From Paramagnetospirillum kuznetsovii (lineage in GTDB: Bacteria > Pseudomonadota > Alphaproteobacteria > Rhodospirillales > Magnetospirillaceae): 64,000 nucleotides of DNA. The DNA lies in the NCBI RefSeq assembly GCF_003284725.1, contig NZ_PGTO01000007.1, forward strand, positions 124,001 through 188,000, in the 5' to 3' direction. A program made the translations under genes and the position numbers. Below the pieces are notes generated by a model. The model did not search any database and was not told the origin of the DNA. It saw only the letters and a list, made by a program, of their open reading frames with translations. Below, in pieces: positions 35,890-44,989 of the stretch (the stretch's first letter is position 1; each line of letters begins with the position of its first letter).

Positions 35890-36173
35890 TGGCGCGAGTT
35901 CGCTTTCGTCCCCGCGCCATCGCCGACCTGGAACAGATCGGCGACTTCATCGCGACCGACAATCCCGCTGCCGCCGCAACTTTCATCGCTGAAATCATGC
36001 GGTGCTGCGAGCTTCTGGCGGGCTCTCCCATGATCGGTCGGGACCGTGCGGCGCTTCGCTCCGGGACGCGCAGCTTTCCCGTTGGACACTACATCGTCTT
36101 TTACAGCCCAGCCTCCGACGGAATCGAGGTTGTTCGCGTTCTTCACGGTGCACGGGATGTTCAAAGCCTTTAA
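35889..36173 (+). CDS. ParE-like toxin
   Basis: 94 residues with VRFRPRAIADLEQIGDFIATDNPAAAATFI, then PMIGRDRAALRSGTRSFPVGHYIVFY and the closing VVRVLHGARDV, the full ParE/RelE-superfamily pattern. The ATG at 35889 shares a base with the antitoxin stop. The pair sits between the sugar operon and prfC. Confidence 0.87.
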   Translation: MARVRFRPRAIADLEQIGDFIATDNPAAAATFIAEIMRCCELLAGSPMIGRDRAALRSGTRSFPVGHYIVFYSPASDGIEVVRVLHGARDVQSL

Positions 36174-36213
36174 CCCTTGATCTTTGCACCGGTTCCGACG
36201 AAAACCCAGGACC

Positions 36214-37800
36214 ATGAGCACATTGTCCGACGCCCTGGCGCTGCGGCGCACCTTCGCCATCATCTCGCATCCCGATGCGGGCAAGACCACGCTGACCGAA
36301 AAGCTGCTGCTGTTCGGCGGAGCCATTCAGTTGGCTGGCGCCGTGCGCGCCCGTGGCGAACAGCGCCGCACCCGCTCGGACTGGATGTCCATCGAGAAGG
36401 AGCGCGGCATCTCGGTGTCGGCCTCGGTGATGACCTTCGAGCATGAAGGACTGACCTTCAACCTGCTGGACACGCCCGGCCACGAAGACTTTTCCGAGGA
36501 TACCTATCGCACGCTCACGGCGGTGGATTCGGCCATCATGGTGCTGGACGCCGCCAAGGGTATCGAGACCCAGACGCTCAAGCTGTTCGAGGTCTGTCGC
36601 CTGCGCGACGTGCCCATCATCACCTTCGTCAACAAGGTGGACAGGGAAGGCCGTGACACCTTCGATCTGCTGCACGAGGTGGAAAAGACCCTGGCGCTGG
36701 ACGTGACGCCGGTGACCTGGCCCATCGGCATGGGCCGCGACTTGAAGGGCGTCTACGATCTGGTGCGCGATCGCGTCATCCTGTTCGATCCCGGCCGTGG
36801 CGATCACATCGCCGAAATCAGCGTCGACGCCTCGCTGGATTCTCCCAAGCTGGACGAGGCGGTGGGCAAGACGGCGGCGGCCAAGCTGCGCGAGGAAGTG
36901 GAACTGGTCCGGGGCGGCTATCCCGAATTCGACCTGGAAAGCTTCCGCGCCGGTCACCTGACGCCGGTCTTCTTCGGTTCCGCCTTGAAGACCTTCGGCG
37001 TCGCCGAACTGCTGCGCGGCGTCGGCCGTCTGGCGCCGCCGCCTTTGGCGCGCAAGTCCGACAAGCGGGTGGTCGAGCCCGACGAGGCCAAGGTCAGCGG
37101 CTTCGTCTTCAAGGTCCAGGCCAACATGGACCCCAACCATCGCGACCGCATCGCCTTCTTCCGCATCTGCTCGGGCCGCTTCAAGCGCGGCATGAAGCTG
37201 AAGCATGTGCGCACGGGCAAGCAGATGGCCCTGGTCAATCCGGTGTTCTTCCTGGCCCGCGACCGCGAACTGGCGGAAGAGGCCTTTCCCGGCGACATCA
37301 TGGGCATTCCCAATCACGGCCAATTGCGCATCGGCGACACGCTGAGCGAGGCCGAGGACATGAACTTCCTCGGCATTCCCACCTTCGCCCCGGAAGTGTT
37401 GCGCCGCGTCCGCCTTGACGATCCCATGAAGGCCAAGCAGTTGAAGAAGGCCGTGGAGGATCTGGCGGAAGAGGGGATCTCCCAGGTGTTCAAGCCCATC
37501 GACGGTTCCACCTGGATCGTCGGCGTGGTGGGCGCGCTGCAGTTCGACGTGCTGACCACCCGCATCGAGTCCGAATACAACATCAAGGCCGGCTTCGAGG
37601 AAGCCCCCTTCGTCACCGCCCGCTGGGTCGCCTGCGACGACGAGGCCGAATTGAAGCGCTTCATGGAGGCCAACAAGTCCAACATGGCCGAGGACCGCGA
37701 CGGTGGCATCGTCTATCTGGCCCGCAATACCTGGCAGATGAACCGCGCCCAGCAGGATTTCGAGAAAGTTCGCTTCACCGCCACGCGGGAACAGCATTAG
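36214..37800 (+). CDS. prfC: Peptide chain release factor 3
   Basis: 528 residues from ATG 36214, the usual RF3 length. The G domain has SHPDAGKTTLTEKLL, DWMSIEKERGISVSAS, LLDTPGHEDFSEDTYR and FVNKVDREG. RTRSDWM followed by the KERGISV switch region and the domain IV segment VGALQFDVLTTRI distinguish RF3 from EF-G. It releases RF1/RF2 from ribosomes after termination using GTP. It appears to be monocistronic. Confidence 0.96.
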   Translation: MSTLSDALALRRTFAIISHPDAGKTTLTEKLLLFGGAIQLAGAVRARGEQRRTRSDWMSIEKERGISVSASVMTFEHEGLTFNLLDTPGHEDFSEDTYRTLTAVDSAIMVLDAAKGIETQTLKLFEVCRLRDVPIITFVNKVDREGRDTFDLLHEVEKTLALDVTPVTWPIGMGRDLKGVYDLVRDRVILFDPGRGDHIAEISVDASLDSPKLDEAVGKTAAAKLREEVELVRGGYPEFDLESFRAGHLTPVFFGSALKTFGVAELLRGVGRLAPPPLARKSDKRVVEPDEAKVSGFVFKVQANMDPNHRDRIAFFRICSGRFKRGMKLKHVRTGKQMALVNPVFFLARDRELAEEAFPGDIMGIPNHGQLRIGDTLSEAEDMNFLGIPTFAPEVLRRVRLDDPMKAKQLKKAVEDLAEEGISQVFKPIDGSTWIVGVVGALQFDVLTTRIESEYNIKAGFEEAPFVTARWVACDDEAELKRFMEANKSNMAEDRDGGIVYLARNTWQMNRAQQDFEKVRFTATREQH

Positions 37801-37804
37801 ACAT

Positions 37805-37900
37805 GCCCCTCAAGCGCCGGGCGCGAACTCCGTTCGCTTGGCTTCCGCGCCACGCGGCGCGCCGGCCCTTGGCCGCAACTCCTCGCCTGCGGCTCGTCGG
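37805..37900. repeat. Intergenic GC-rich repeat, copy A
   Basis: This gap between prfC and cbiO shares the blocks CCTCAA, TCGCTTGGC.TTCCGC and GCCTGCGGCTCG, in the same order and spacing, with 52188-52285. Both lie just outside genes. The family looks like a decayed mobile or regulatory repeat; no coding function is seen. Confidence 0.55.
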
Positions 37901-37902
37901 GG

Positions 37903-38688
37903 TTAACGGCGTGCCGCCAGCGCTTCTTCCCGCGTCTTGAATCCCAGTTCCAGCAGCAGCGGCGGTTCCAGCCCCGCTTCCGCCAAGGCGGCGCGGTCGG
38001 CCAGCACCTCGGCGGCGGTGCCGTGCCGCGTCACCCTGCCCCGGTTGAACAGCGCCACCTCGTCGGCGAAAGCCCAGGCCAGATCCACGTCATGGGTGGT
38101 GAAGACCAGGGTGGTGCCCGCCTCGGACAATGTCGCCAGGGCGTCCAGCAGCCGCCTGGCGCCTTGGTGGTCGAGGCCCGCCACCGGCTCGTCCAGCAAC
38201 AGCACCTCGGGCCGCATGGCCAAGGCTCCGGCGATGGCGACCCGCTTCTTCTGGCCGAACGACAGCATATGGGTGGCGCGGTCGGCCAGATCGCCGATGC
38301 CGAGCGCGTCCAAGGCTTCCGCGACCCGCTGGCGGGTTTCAGTCTCGTCGAGGCCGAGATTGAGCGGGCCGAACGAGACGTCTTCCGCCACCGTGGCGGC
38401 GAACAATTGGTCGTCGGGCTCTTGCATCACCAGCCCGACCCGCTTGCGCCAATCCGCCAGGGCCGCCCGTGAATAAGCGGCTTCGGCGCCGTCCAGCAGC
38501 ACCCTTCCGCCCGACGGCTTCAAACTGCCGTTGAGATGCAGCAGCAAGGTCGACTTGCCCGCCCCATTGGGGCCCAGCACCGCCAGCCTGCGCCCCCTTG
38601 CGACGGCGAGGTCGAGCCCGTCCAGGGCCTTGATGCCGCCGGGATAGGCGTAGTTCAGGGCTTGGGCGTCGAGGATCAGGCCAGCCAC
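37903..38688 (-). CDS. cbiO: Cobalt ECF transporter ATP-binding protein
   Basis: 261 residues from a GTG at 38688. Walker A is GPNGAGKSTLLLHLNG, the Q-loop VMQEPDDQLF, the signature MLSFGQKKRVAIAGAL and Walker B LLLDEPVAGLD. The LSFGQKKR signature and the QEPDDQLF segment are typical of CbiO. It energises uptake of Co2+ through CbiMNQ. Its start overlaps the end of cbiQ by 13 bases. Confidence 0.92.
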   Translation of the reverse strand: MAGLILDAQALNYAYPGGIKALDGLDLAVARGRRLAVLGPNGAGKSTLLLHLNGSLKPSGGRVLLDGAEAAYSRAALADWRKRVGLVMQEPDDQLFAATVAEDVSFGPLNLGLDETETRQRVAEALDALGIGDLADRATHMLSFGQKKRVAIAGALAMRPEVLLLDEPVAGLDHQGARRLLDALATLSEAGTTLVFTTHDVDLAWAFADEVALFNRGRVTRHGTAAEVLADRAALAEAGLEPPLLLELGFKTREEALAARR

Positions 38689-39410
38689 AGGCAGGCTCCC
38701 GCCAGGGCGGCTTCGCCCGCTAGGATCGCGGCCAGCATGGGCAGCGAGGCCTGCCGCCTTGGGCTCAACATGCGCAGCGTGCCGTCGAAGCCGCGCGCCG
38801 CCAGTCCCATCTCCAGCCGCCTCGCGCTGTCCATGGCACGGGGCAGCAGCAGGGCGATCAAAAGCCCCAGCGAGCGGATGGACCGCCGCCAGCCGTGCCA
38901 GCCCAGCCGCGCCTCTTGCGCCGTCTGGATGGCGGCGGCGGCATCGAGCAGCAGGAACAGGAACCGCCAGGTCAGCAGCATGATCTCGGCGATCTCGGCG
39001 GGCAGGCCCAGCCGTCGCATGCCCCGGATCAAATCCGGCGTCGGCGTGGTGGCGGCCAGCAGCAGCAGGCAGGCCACCGCCGCCCAGGCGCGCAGCATGA
39101 CCATGGCCGCCGCCTGTCCGTGGTCGGCGGCAAGACCGATGCCCTGCGGCCCCAGGTCAATGGCGATGGCGGCGGCGCCGGTCAGGATGAAGCCCATGGG
39201 CGCCGCGTTGAGCCGCAGCCAATCGGCAAGCCTTATGCGGGCGCCGATCAGGGCGGTGCCCCAGGCGGCCGCCAGCACCAGGGCCGCCCCCGGCCAGGGC
39301 GGAAGCGTCAGGGCGAGGGCCAGCAGGCCGAGGGCGAGCGCCGCCTTCTCGGCCAGCGCCCGGCCCCGCCATGGACTTGCCTGGGCCAGACGGTCGATGT
39401 GGAGACTCAT
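38676..39410 (-). CDS. cbiQ: Cobalt ECF transporter membrane (T) component
   Basis: 244 residues from the ATG at 39410 with about five or six membrane helices. The coupling motif appears as GLAARGFDG near the C-terminus, and LIRGMRRLGLPAEIAEIMLLTWRF is characteristic of CbiQ. It links the ATPase to the substrate-specific CbiMN. No good ribosome-binding site precedes the start; the gap before it is a dispersed palindromic repeat that separates it from cbiN. Confidence 0.9.
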   Translation of the reverse strand: MSLHIDRLAQASPWRGRALAEKAALALGLLALALTLPPWPGAALVLAAAWGTALIGARIRLADWLRLNAAPMGFILTGAAAIAIDLGPQGIGLAADHGQAAAMVMLRAWAAVACLLLLAATTPTPDLIRGMRRLGLPAEIAEIMLLTWRFLFLLLDAAAAIQTAQEARLGWHGWRRSIRSLGLLIALLLPRAMDSARRLEMGLAARGFDGTLRMLSPRRQASLPMLAAILAGEAALAGACLWLA

Positions 39411-39411
39411 G

Positions 39412-39485
39412 AGGAATGCGGCCGGGACGGCCGCGCTCCCGATTGTGGCGTCCGGGATCGGGGCGCGGGCATCCTGCCCGCATCC
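39412..39485. repeat. Dispersed GC-rich palindromic repeat, copy 2 (diverged), inside the cbi operon
   Basis: GCGGCCGGGACGGCCGCGCTCC is identical to the other copies, while the second half differs (GGGGCGCGGGCATCCTGCCCGC). It sits between cbiN and cbiQ, so it is transcribed with the operon and may affect relative expression. Confidence 0.75.
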
Positions 39486-39492
39486 TGTCGGC

Positions 39493-39765
39493 TCATTTGT
39501 CCCTGCGACCGTGCATCCGGCCGAGGACATAGCCCAGGATTCCAGCCCCGAAGGCAGCCTGCAGCGCGAACAGGGTGGCCTCGATTTCCTTGGTGGGGGC
39601 CCAGAACGGCTCGGTCCATTTCCGGTAATCGGGGTTGGACGCGGTGACCACCTCGCTGGCGGCGTCGTCGGTGCCGCCGAACTGGGCGGCCGGGTTGAGG
39701 ATCAGCGGCGCGGCGACGATCAGGGCCGCCATGCCCAGCAGCAGGGCGTTGCTCTTGGCGGTCAT
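39493..39765 (-). CDS. cbiN: Cobalt ECF transporter small subunit
   Basis: 90 residues from the ATG at 39765, overlapping the cbiM stop as ATGA. A first membrane helix ([16 protein letters not shown]), a periplasmic loop with [15 protein letters not shown] and [11 protein letters not shown], and a second helix ([18 protein letters not shown]) match CbiN. It assists CbiM in metal loading. Confidence 0.93.
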   Translation of the reverse strand: MTAKSNALLLGMAALIVAAPLILNPAAQFGGTDDAASEVVTASNPDYRKWTEPFWAPTKEIEATLFALQAAFGAGILGYVLGRMHGRRDK

Positions 39766-40415
39766 GCCTTTGCTCCCAGAATGCGAATATGGCCGCGTGC
39801 CGCCAGGGCGTTCATCACCACGATGGTGACCAATCCCTCGGCCACCGCCAGCGGCGCCTGGGTCACGGCGAAGATGCCCGCGAACTTGGCGAAGGATCCG
39901 GCGAAGCCGGTCTCGGCATCGGGGAAGGCCAGGGCCAATTGGGTCGAGGTCACCACATAGGTGGCCATATCGCCCAGGCAGGCCGACAGGAAGACAGCGA
40001 CGGAGGCGGGCAGGGCCAGCCGTCCCGCCAGCTTCCAGATGCCATAGGCGACCCAGGGACCGGCGATGGCCATGGAAAAGATATTGGCGCCCAGGGTGGT
40101 CAGGCCGCCATGGGCCAGCAGCAGGGCCTGGAACAGCAGGACGACGCTTCCCATCACCGCCATCACCGAGGGGCCGAACATCATGGCCCCCAGGCTGGTG
40201 CCGGTGGGATGCGAGCACGATCCGGTGACGCTGGGCAGCTTCAGGGCCGATAGCACGAAGGTGAAGCCGCCGGCCGCGGCCAGTTGCAGCCGTGCTTCCG
40301 GGTGTTCGGCGACGATGCGCTTCAGCCGCCGCGCGCCCATCACCACGAAGGGGGCGGAAATCACCGTCCAGGCAAGGGCATGCCCGGCGGGAAGAAAACC
40401 TTCCATGATATGCAT
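39762..40415 (-). CDS. cbiM: Cobalt ECF transporter substrate-specific component
   Basis: 217 residues from the ATG at 40415, beginning [16 protein letters not shown], where the N-terminal Met-His-Ile provides the metal-binding amino terminus in Cbi[21 protein letters not shown] with conserved His is also present. Several membrane helices follow. It is the first gene of cbiMNQO, preceded by a cobalamin riboswitch, so cobalt uptake falls when B12 is plentiful. Confidence 0.95.
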   Translation of the reverse strand: MHIMEGFLPAGHALAWTVISAPFVVMGARRLKRIVAEHPEARLQLAAAGGFTFVLSALKLPSVTGSCSHPTGTSLGAMMFGPSVMAVMGSVVLLFQALLLAHGGLTTLGANIFSMAIAGPWVAYGIWKLAGRLALPASVAVFLSACLGDMATYVVTSTQLALAFPDAETGFAGSFAKFAGIFAVTQAPLAVAEGLVTIVVMNALAARGHIRILGAKA

Positions 40416-40513
40416 TTTGAACAGACTCCGTTCGTCGAGACCAAACGTCGTCGCGAAACGGAACACCAACCCACCGACTCACCCCGGCCGAACGGGCTCG
40501 CAACGACTCTCGC

Positions 40514-40709
40514 GATGGCAGGTCTCCTGACTTGCGGGTCATAAGGTCCGGCATAGCCTTCCCAGCCCGTTTGGGGGCCAGTGGCGATCTCTGGGGCCGA
40601 ACCCTCTCCGCTTACAGTTGCGGGGGCAGTCACGGATTTAGCCCCCTTTTCGGGCGCCGCACCGTAGTTCCCATTTTCACCCGACGCCCTTGGGACGCCG
40701 GGAACCATC
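40514..40709 (-). ncRNA. Cobalamin riboswitch upstream of cbiMNQO
   Basis: On the reverse strand the B12 box AGTCAGGAGACCTGCC (40532-40517) is an exact match to the consensus. GCCACTG (40585-40579) and GGGAACTACGGTGCGG are further conserved elements, and GGTTCC (40706-40701) marks the 5' stem. About 100 bases separate it from the cbiM start. It should lower cbi expression when adenosylcobalamin binds. Confidence 0.94.
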
Positions 40710-40715
40710 ACGGCC

Positions 40716-40744
40716 ACTATAATTTCGCCATGATCGGGATGCAA
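40716..40744 (-). promoter_or_regulatory. Candidate promoter of the cbi riboswitch transcript
   Basis: TATAGT (40721-40716) is a near-consensus -10 and lies just before the riboswitch 5' stem. The -35 position 17 bases upstream reads TTGCAT (40744-40739), a half match. Confidence 0.55.
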
Positions 40745-40770
40745 ACCCTTCGCGAGGTGCTAACCTTATT

Positions 40771-40879
40771 CCCTCTCCCGCTTGCGGGAGAGGGTGGCGC
40801 GGAACGCGCCGGGTGAGGGTTCGTCTATTGGCATCCAGCCCCCTCACCCCAACCCTCTCCCCCGAATCGGGGGAGAGGG
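40771..40879. repeat. Pair of CCCTCTCCC-type hairpins between the cbi promoter and chvI
   Basis: CCCTCTCCCG/CGGGAGAGGG (40771-40794, four-base loop) and CCCTCTCCCCCG/CGGGGGAGAGGG (40853-40879, loop AAT) are perfect stems of 10 and 12 bp, with GGTGAGGG and CCCTCACC between them forming a further pair. This layout is a common bacterial dispersed repeat. The rest of the gap to chvI (40880-40905) holds the AGGGAGG ribosome-binding site; no clear chvI promoter was found. Confidence 0.85.
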
Positions 40880-40905
40880 AGTGACGATTTAGGGAGGTTT
40901 CTTTC

Positions 40906-41601
40906 GTGTCCCACACCATTGCCCTGGTCGATGACGACCGCAACATCCTGACCTCGGTGTCCATGGCGCTGGAGGCCGAGGGCTTCAAGGTCCGCACCTA
41001 TACCGACGGCGCCGAGGCCCTGCGCGGCCTGACCGGCCAGCCCGCCGATCTTGCCGTGCTCGACATCAAGATGCCGCGCATGGACGGCATGGAATTGCTG
41101 CAACGCCTGCGCAAGCAATCGGCTATTCCGGTGATCTTCCTCACCTCCAAGGATGACGAGATCGACGAGTTGATGGGGCTGCGCATGGGCGCCGACGACT
41201 ACATCAAGAAGCCGTTCTCGCAGAAGCTGCTGATCGAGCGCATCCGCACCCTGATCCGCCGCCTGGAGGCCAATGTGATCGGCGATCAGCCGGGCGGCGA
41301 CGCCCTGGTGCGCGGCCAATTGGTCATGGACCCCGCCCGCCATGCCAGCACCTGGAAGGGCAAGAAGGTGGACCTCACCGTCACCGAGTTCCTGCTGCTC
41401 AAGGCCCTGGCCCAGCGGCCCGGCCATGTGAAGAACCGCGACCAGTTGATCGACGCGGCTTACGGCGAATCCATCTATGTGGACGACCGCACCATCGACA
41501 GCCACATCAAGCGGCTGCGCAAGAAGTTCCGCGACGTGGACGAGGAATTCAGCCAGATCGAGACCCTCTACGGCGTGGGCTATCGCTACGGCGAGGAATA
41601 G
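40906..41601 (+). CDS. chvI: Response regulator ChvI (OmpR family)
   Basis: 231 residues from a GTG at 40906, with AGGGAGG eight bases upstream. The receiver domain has IALVDDDRN, the phosphorylatable Asp in [13 protein letters not shown] and the Lys of DDYIKKPFS. The winged-helix output domain ends in [19 protein letters not shown] and [13 protein letters not shown], typical of ChvI/OmpR. ChvI with ChvG controls envelope, acid and host-related responses in alphaproteobacteria. The kinase gene follows after two bases. Confidence 0.94.
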   Translation: MSHTIALVDDDRNILTSVSMALEAEGFKVRTYTDGAEALRGLTGQPADLAVLDIKMPRMDGMELLQRLRKQSAIPVIFLTSKDDEIDELMGLRMGADDYIKKPFSQKLLIERIRTLIRRLEANVIGDQPGGDALVRGQLVMDPARHASTWKGKKVDLTVTEFLLLKALAQRPGHVKNRDQLIDAAYGESIYVDDRTIDSHIKRLRKKFRDVDEEFSQIETLYGVGYRYGEE

Positions 41602-41603
41602 GC

Positions 41604-43205
41604 ATGACCGAGGTGGTCCAAAGAAAGCTCCCCCGCTGGCGGCCCCTGGCCTCGCCTTTGACCCGGCGCATTCTGGCGGTCAATCTGCTGGCGCCGGTGG
41701 TCCTGGTGATCGGACTGTTCTATCTGGACCACTATAAGCAGGGACTGGTCCGCACCGAATTGGAGGCGCTCGGCACCCATGCCAAGATGATGGCCGCCGC
41801 CATCGGCGAAAGCGCGGTGTTCGAGGAAGAGCGCGGCAATATCGAATTCAATCACGATCTGGTGCAGCTCCTGGTGCGGCGTCTGGCCGAACCGGCCAAT
41901 CTGCGTGCCCGCCTGTTCGAGATGGATGGCGATCTGGCGGCGGATTCCCGAGGGCGGCGGGGGGCGGTCGGGCTGGTTCATATCGAGGAACTGCCGGTGC
42001 CGCAAATCCCGAAGTGGAGCGATCGTCTGCGTCTGTGGTTGGAACACGTCACCCGCTGGGTTCCCGCCGACGACGGATTGCCGGTCTATCAGGAACGCCT
42101 GCATCACCGCGCCGGCGACTTCGCCGAGGTGATGAGCGCCATGGCGGGACGCCAGGATTGGGGCGTGCGGACGCGGCCGATCGGAGGGCTGATTCTGTCG
42201 GTGGCGGTGCCGGTGCAGCATTACAAGCAGGTGGTCGGCGCCCTGCTGATCACCACCGACGGCACCAATATCGCCCGTTCGCTGTTTCAGATCCGCATCG
42301 CCATCCTGGAAGCCTTCGCGGTGTCCCTGGCCTTGACCATCGGCCTGTCGCTCTACATGGCGGGGGCCATCGCGCGGCCCATCCGCCGCCTTGCCCTGGC
42401 GGCCGAGCGGGTGCGCCACGGCCATGGAAGCAACCATTCCATTCCCGACATGTCCGCCCGCAAGGACGAGATCGGCGAGCTGTCGCTGGCCCTGAAGGAG
42501 ATGACCGAGGCGTTGTGGCGACGCATGAATGCCATCGAGGCTTTCGCCGCCGACGTGGCCCATGAAATCAAGAATCCGCTGACCTCGTTGCGCTCGGCGG
42601 TGGAGACCGCCGCCCGCATCGAGAACCCCGATCAGCAGCGCAAGCTGATGGCCATCATCCTCGACGATGTGGGGCGGCTGAACCGGCTGATCAGCGATAT
42701 TTCCGACGCGTCGCGCATCGATGCCGAAATGCAGCGGATCGAGACCGAACCGGTGGCGGTGACCGCCATGATGGACGCCCTGACCGAGGTCTACCGCTCC
42801 ACCACCGCCGATCAGGGGCTGAGCTTCACCCTGGAACGGCCCGACGGCGATCCGCTGATGGTCATGGGCCTGGAACCGCGTTTGGTGCAGGTGTTGCGGA
42901 ACCTCATCGCCAATGCCATCTCGTTCAGCCCGCCCCAGGGGACCATCGCCCTTCGGGCCTTGCGGATGGACGGCATGGTCCGCATGGAAATCGACGATCA
43001 GGGGCCGGGCATTCCGTCCAACAAGCTGGACGCCATCTTCGAGCGCTTTTATTCCGAGCGCCCCGAAGGCGAGAAGTTCGGCACCCATTCCGGGCTCGGC
43101 CTGTCCATCTCGCGCCAGATCATCGACGCCCATGGCGGCCGTCTGTTCGCCGCCAACCGTCCCGAGGGCGGGGCGCGCTTCACGGTGGATTTGCCCACCG
43201 TGTGA
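41604..43205 (+). CDS. chvG: Sensor histidine kinase ChvG
   Basis: 533 residues. Two membrane helices (about 27-45 and 228-250) flank a periplasmic sensor of roughly 180 residues. A HAMP region follows (ARPIRRLALAAERVRHGHG), then the H-box AADVAHEIKNPLTSLRSA, N-box VLRNLIANAISFSPPQ, DQGPGIP and SGLGLSISRQIIDAHGG. The H-box and linked regulator identify it as ChvG. The partner regulator is immediately upstream. Confidence 0.94.
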   Translation: MTEVVQRKLPRWRPLASPLTRRILAVNLLAPVVLVIGLFYLDHYKQGLVRTELEALGTHAKMMAAAIGESAVFEEERGNIEFNHDLVQLLVRRLAEPANLRARLFEMDGDLAADSRGRRGAVGLVHIEELPVPQIPKWSDRLRLWLEHVTRWVPADDGLPVYQERLHHRAGDFAEVMSAMAGRQDWGVRTRPIGGLILSVAVPVQHYKQVVGALLITTDGTNIARSLFQIRIAILEAFAVSLALTIGLSLYMAGAIARPIRRLALAAERVRHGHGSNHSIPDMSARKDEIGELSLALKEMTEALWRRMNAIEAFAADVAHEIKNPLTSLRSAVETAARIENPDQQRKLMAIILDDVGRLNRLISDISDASRIDAEMQRIETEPVAVTAMMDALTEVYRSTTADQGLSFTLERPDGDPLMVMGLEPRLVQVLRNLIANAISFSPPQGTIALRALRMDGMVRMEIDDQGPGIPSNKLDAIFERFYSERPEGEKFGTHSGLGLSISRQIIDAHGGRLFAANRPEGGARFTVDLPTV

Positions 43206-43271
43206 CGTTGCCCAATTTATGTCGCAAAGGGATGCTCTACTCCATCCATCCCTTCAACCGGAGTTACGTCC

Positions 43272-43625
43272 ATGAAAAAGCTTCTGATTGCCCTGATCGC
43301 CGCCCTTCCCGTGGTGATGACCATGCCCGCCTCGGCCCAGCAACCGGGCGAGATGCGCAAGGACCGCCCGGAAATGCGCAAGGACCGCGAGGACATGCGT
43401 GAGGACCGGCGCGAGATCGGCCAGGATCGCCGCAAGGAGGTCCATGACCGCAATGAATTGCGCAAGGACCGCAAGGACGGCGACAAGGAGGCCATGGCCA
43501 AGGATCGCAAGGAGCTTCGCGAGGACCGCAAGGAAATGCGCGACGACAAGCGCGAGATGCGCCACGACCGCAAGGAGCATCGCGAGGACCGTCGTGAGAT
43601 GCGCGAGGACCGCAAGGATCGCTAG
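43272..43625 (+). CDS. Periplasmic charged heptad-repeat protein of unknown function
   Basis: 117 residues: a signal peptide MKKLLIALIAALPVVMTMPASA with cleavage expected after ASA, then almost only Glu, Asp, Arg, Lys and Met in seven-residue steps of the type E-M-R-K-D-R-x. About twelve units can be laid out, with one irregular step around GDKEAMAKDRKE. One hydrophobic residue per heptad is too few for a stable coiled coil; alternating acidic and basic residues suggest a single long charged helix. It follows chvG by 66 bases and may belong to its envelope-stress output. Function unknown. Confidence 0.75.
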   Translation: MKKLLIALIAALPVVMTMPASAQQPGEMRKDRPEMRKDREDMREDRREIGQDRRKEVHDRNELRKDRKDGDKEAMAKDRKELREDRKEMRDDKREMRHDRKEHREDRREMREDRKDR

Positions 43626-44989
43626 TAGGCGTATTCCTTGAAGATCGGATCGACGCATCCCTGCCAGCGGCCCTCATAGGCCTCCAGCATATCCTCGGCG
43701 GGGGTGCGTCCGGTCCGCACCGTGTTTTCCAAGGTGTCGAGATAGATGGACTCGTCACGGCCGGAATCGTTGAGCCGGGCGCGCCGCTTCAGCCCGCCCG
43801 AGGCCAGCGCCAGGACATCGGCGGCGATGTCGCGCACCGTGCGGCCGCCGACCTTGGCCGCCAGGGCCTGGGCGGGAACGTCGCGGCGCAGCCCGTGGCG
43901 GTCCTCCGCCGTCCAGTCCTTGACCAACTGCCAGGCGCCGTCCAGCGCCACGTCGTCATAGAGCAATCCGGTCCAAAGGGCGGGCAGGGCGCATAGACGC
44001 CGCCACGGCCCGGCATCGGCGCCGCGCATTTCCAGGAACTGCTTCAGGCGCACATCGGGAAAGGCGGTGGTCAGGTGATCGGCCCAGTCGCCCATGGTGG
44101 GCGTCTCGCCCGGCAGGGCGGGCAGCTTGCCCGCCATGAAGTCGCGGAAGCTCTGGCCCGCCGCGTCGATGTATTTTCCGTCGCGGTAGACGAAATACAT
44201 GGGCACGTCGAGCATCCAGTCCACGTAGCGCTCGAACCCCATTCCGTCCTCGAAGGCGAAGGGCAGCGGTCCGGTGCGATGGGGGTCGGTGTCGGTCCAC
44301 ACATCGGCCCGCGCCGACAGCAGGCCCGACGGCTTGCCGTCCACGAAGGGCGACGAGGCGAACAGGGCGGTGGCGATGGATTGCAGCGCCAGCGAGACGC
44401 GCAGCTTCTTCACCATGTCGGCTTCCGAGGCGAAGTCCAGGTTCACCTGCACCGTGCAGGTGCGCAGCATCATGTCGAGGCCCTTGCCGCCCACCAGCGG
44501 CATGTAGCGGCGCATGATGTCGTAGCGGCCCTTGGGCATCCAGGGGATGTCGCCCTGGCCCCATTTGGGCTGGAACCCGGCGCCGAGAAAGCCGATGCCC
44601 AGCGGTTCGGCCACCTGCTTGACCTGCTCCAGGTGATGGGTGACCTCGGCGGCGGTCTGGTGGATGTTTTCCATCAGGCCGCCGGACAGTTCCAACTGGC
44701 CGCCCGGCTCCAGGCTGACCGAGGCGCCCTGGCCGTCCAGCAGCGCGATGACCTTGCCGGTTTCCTCGAATTTTTCCCAGCCCAGCGCCGCCAACCCGTC
44801 CAGCATGGCCTTGATGCCGCGCTTGCCGTCATAGGGCAGCGGGCGCAGATCGCCGTCGGTATAGCCGAATTTCTCGTGCTCGGTGCCGATGCGCCATTGG
44901 TCGCGCGGCTTGCACCCTCGTTCCAGCGAGTCCACCAATTGGCGCTTGCCGGTGACGGGCGCGCTGCTGGGCGTGGCGGGTGCGGACAT
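43622..44989 (-). CDS. gshA: Glutamate-cysteine ligase, class II (plant type)
   Basis: 455 residues with RIGTEHEKFGYTDGDLRPL, LEPGGQLELSGGLMENIHQTA and TCTVQVNLDFASEADM, the ATP-grasp-like glutamine-synthetase fold signature of class II GshA. It makes gamma-glutamylcysteine, the first step of glutathione synthesis. The gene converges on the heptad-repeat gene with a four-base overlap and is divergent from panD. Confidence 0.95.
   Translation of the reverse strand: MSAPATPSSAPVTGKRQLVDSLERGCKPRDQWRIGTEHEKFGYTDGDLRPLPYDGKRGIKAMLDGLAALGWEKFEETGKVIALLDGQGASVSLEPGGQLELSGGLMENIHQTAAEVTHHLEQVKQVAEPLGIGFLGAGFQPKWGQGDIPWMPKGRYDIMRRYMPLVGGKGLDMMLRTCTVQVNLDFASEADMVKKLRVSLALQSIATALFASSPFVDGKPSGLLSARADVWTDTDPHRTGPLPFAFEDGMGFERYVDWMLDVPMYFVYRDGKYIDAAGQSFRDFMAGKLPALPGETPTMGDWADHLTTAFPDVRLKQFLEMRGADAGPWRRLCALPALWTGLLYDDVALDGAWQLVKDWTAEDRHGLRRDVPAQALAAKVGGRTVRDIAADVLALASGGLKRRARLNDSGRDESIYLDTLENTVRTGRTPAEDMLEAYEGRWQGCVDPIFKEYAY

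Noticed and set aside
35995-37797. 600-residue open frame antisense to prfC
   Set aside because: It is a shadow of a highly conserved gene on the other strand.
40532-40816. Plus-strand open frame through the riboswitch region
   Set aside because: The sequence is fully explained by the reverse-strand cobalamin riboswitch and hairpin repeats.
40771-40879. CRISPR-like appearance of repeated CCCTCTCCC units
   Set aside because: There are only two hairpin units with no regular spacers; this is a common dispersed repeat.
41586-43133. 515-residue open frame antisense to chvG
   Set aside because: ChvG motifs are complete on the plus strand; the antisense product is low complexity.
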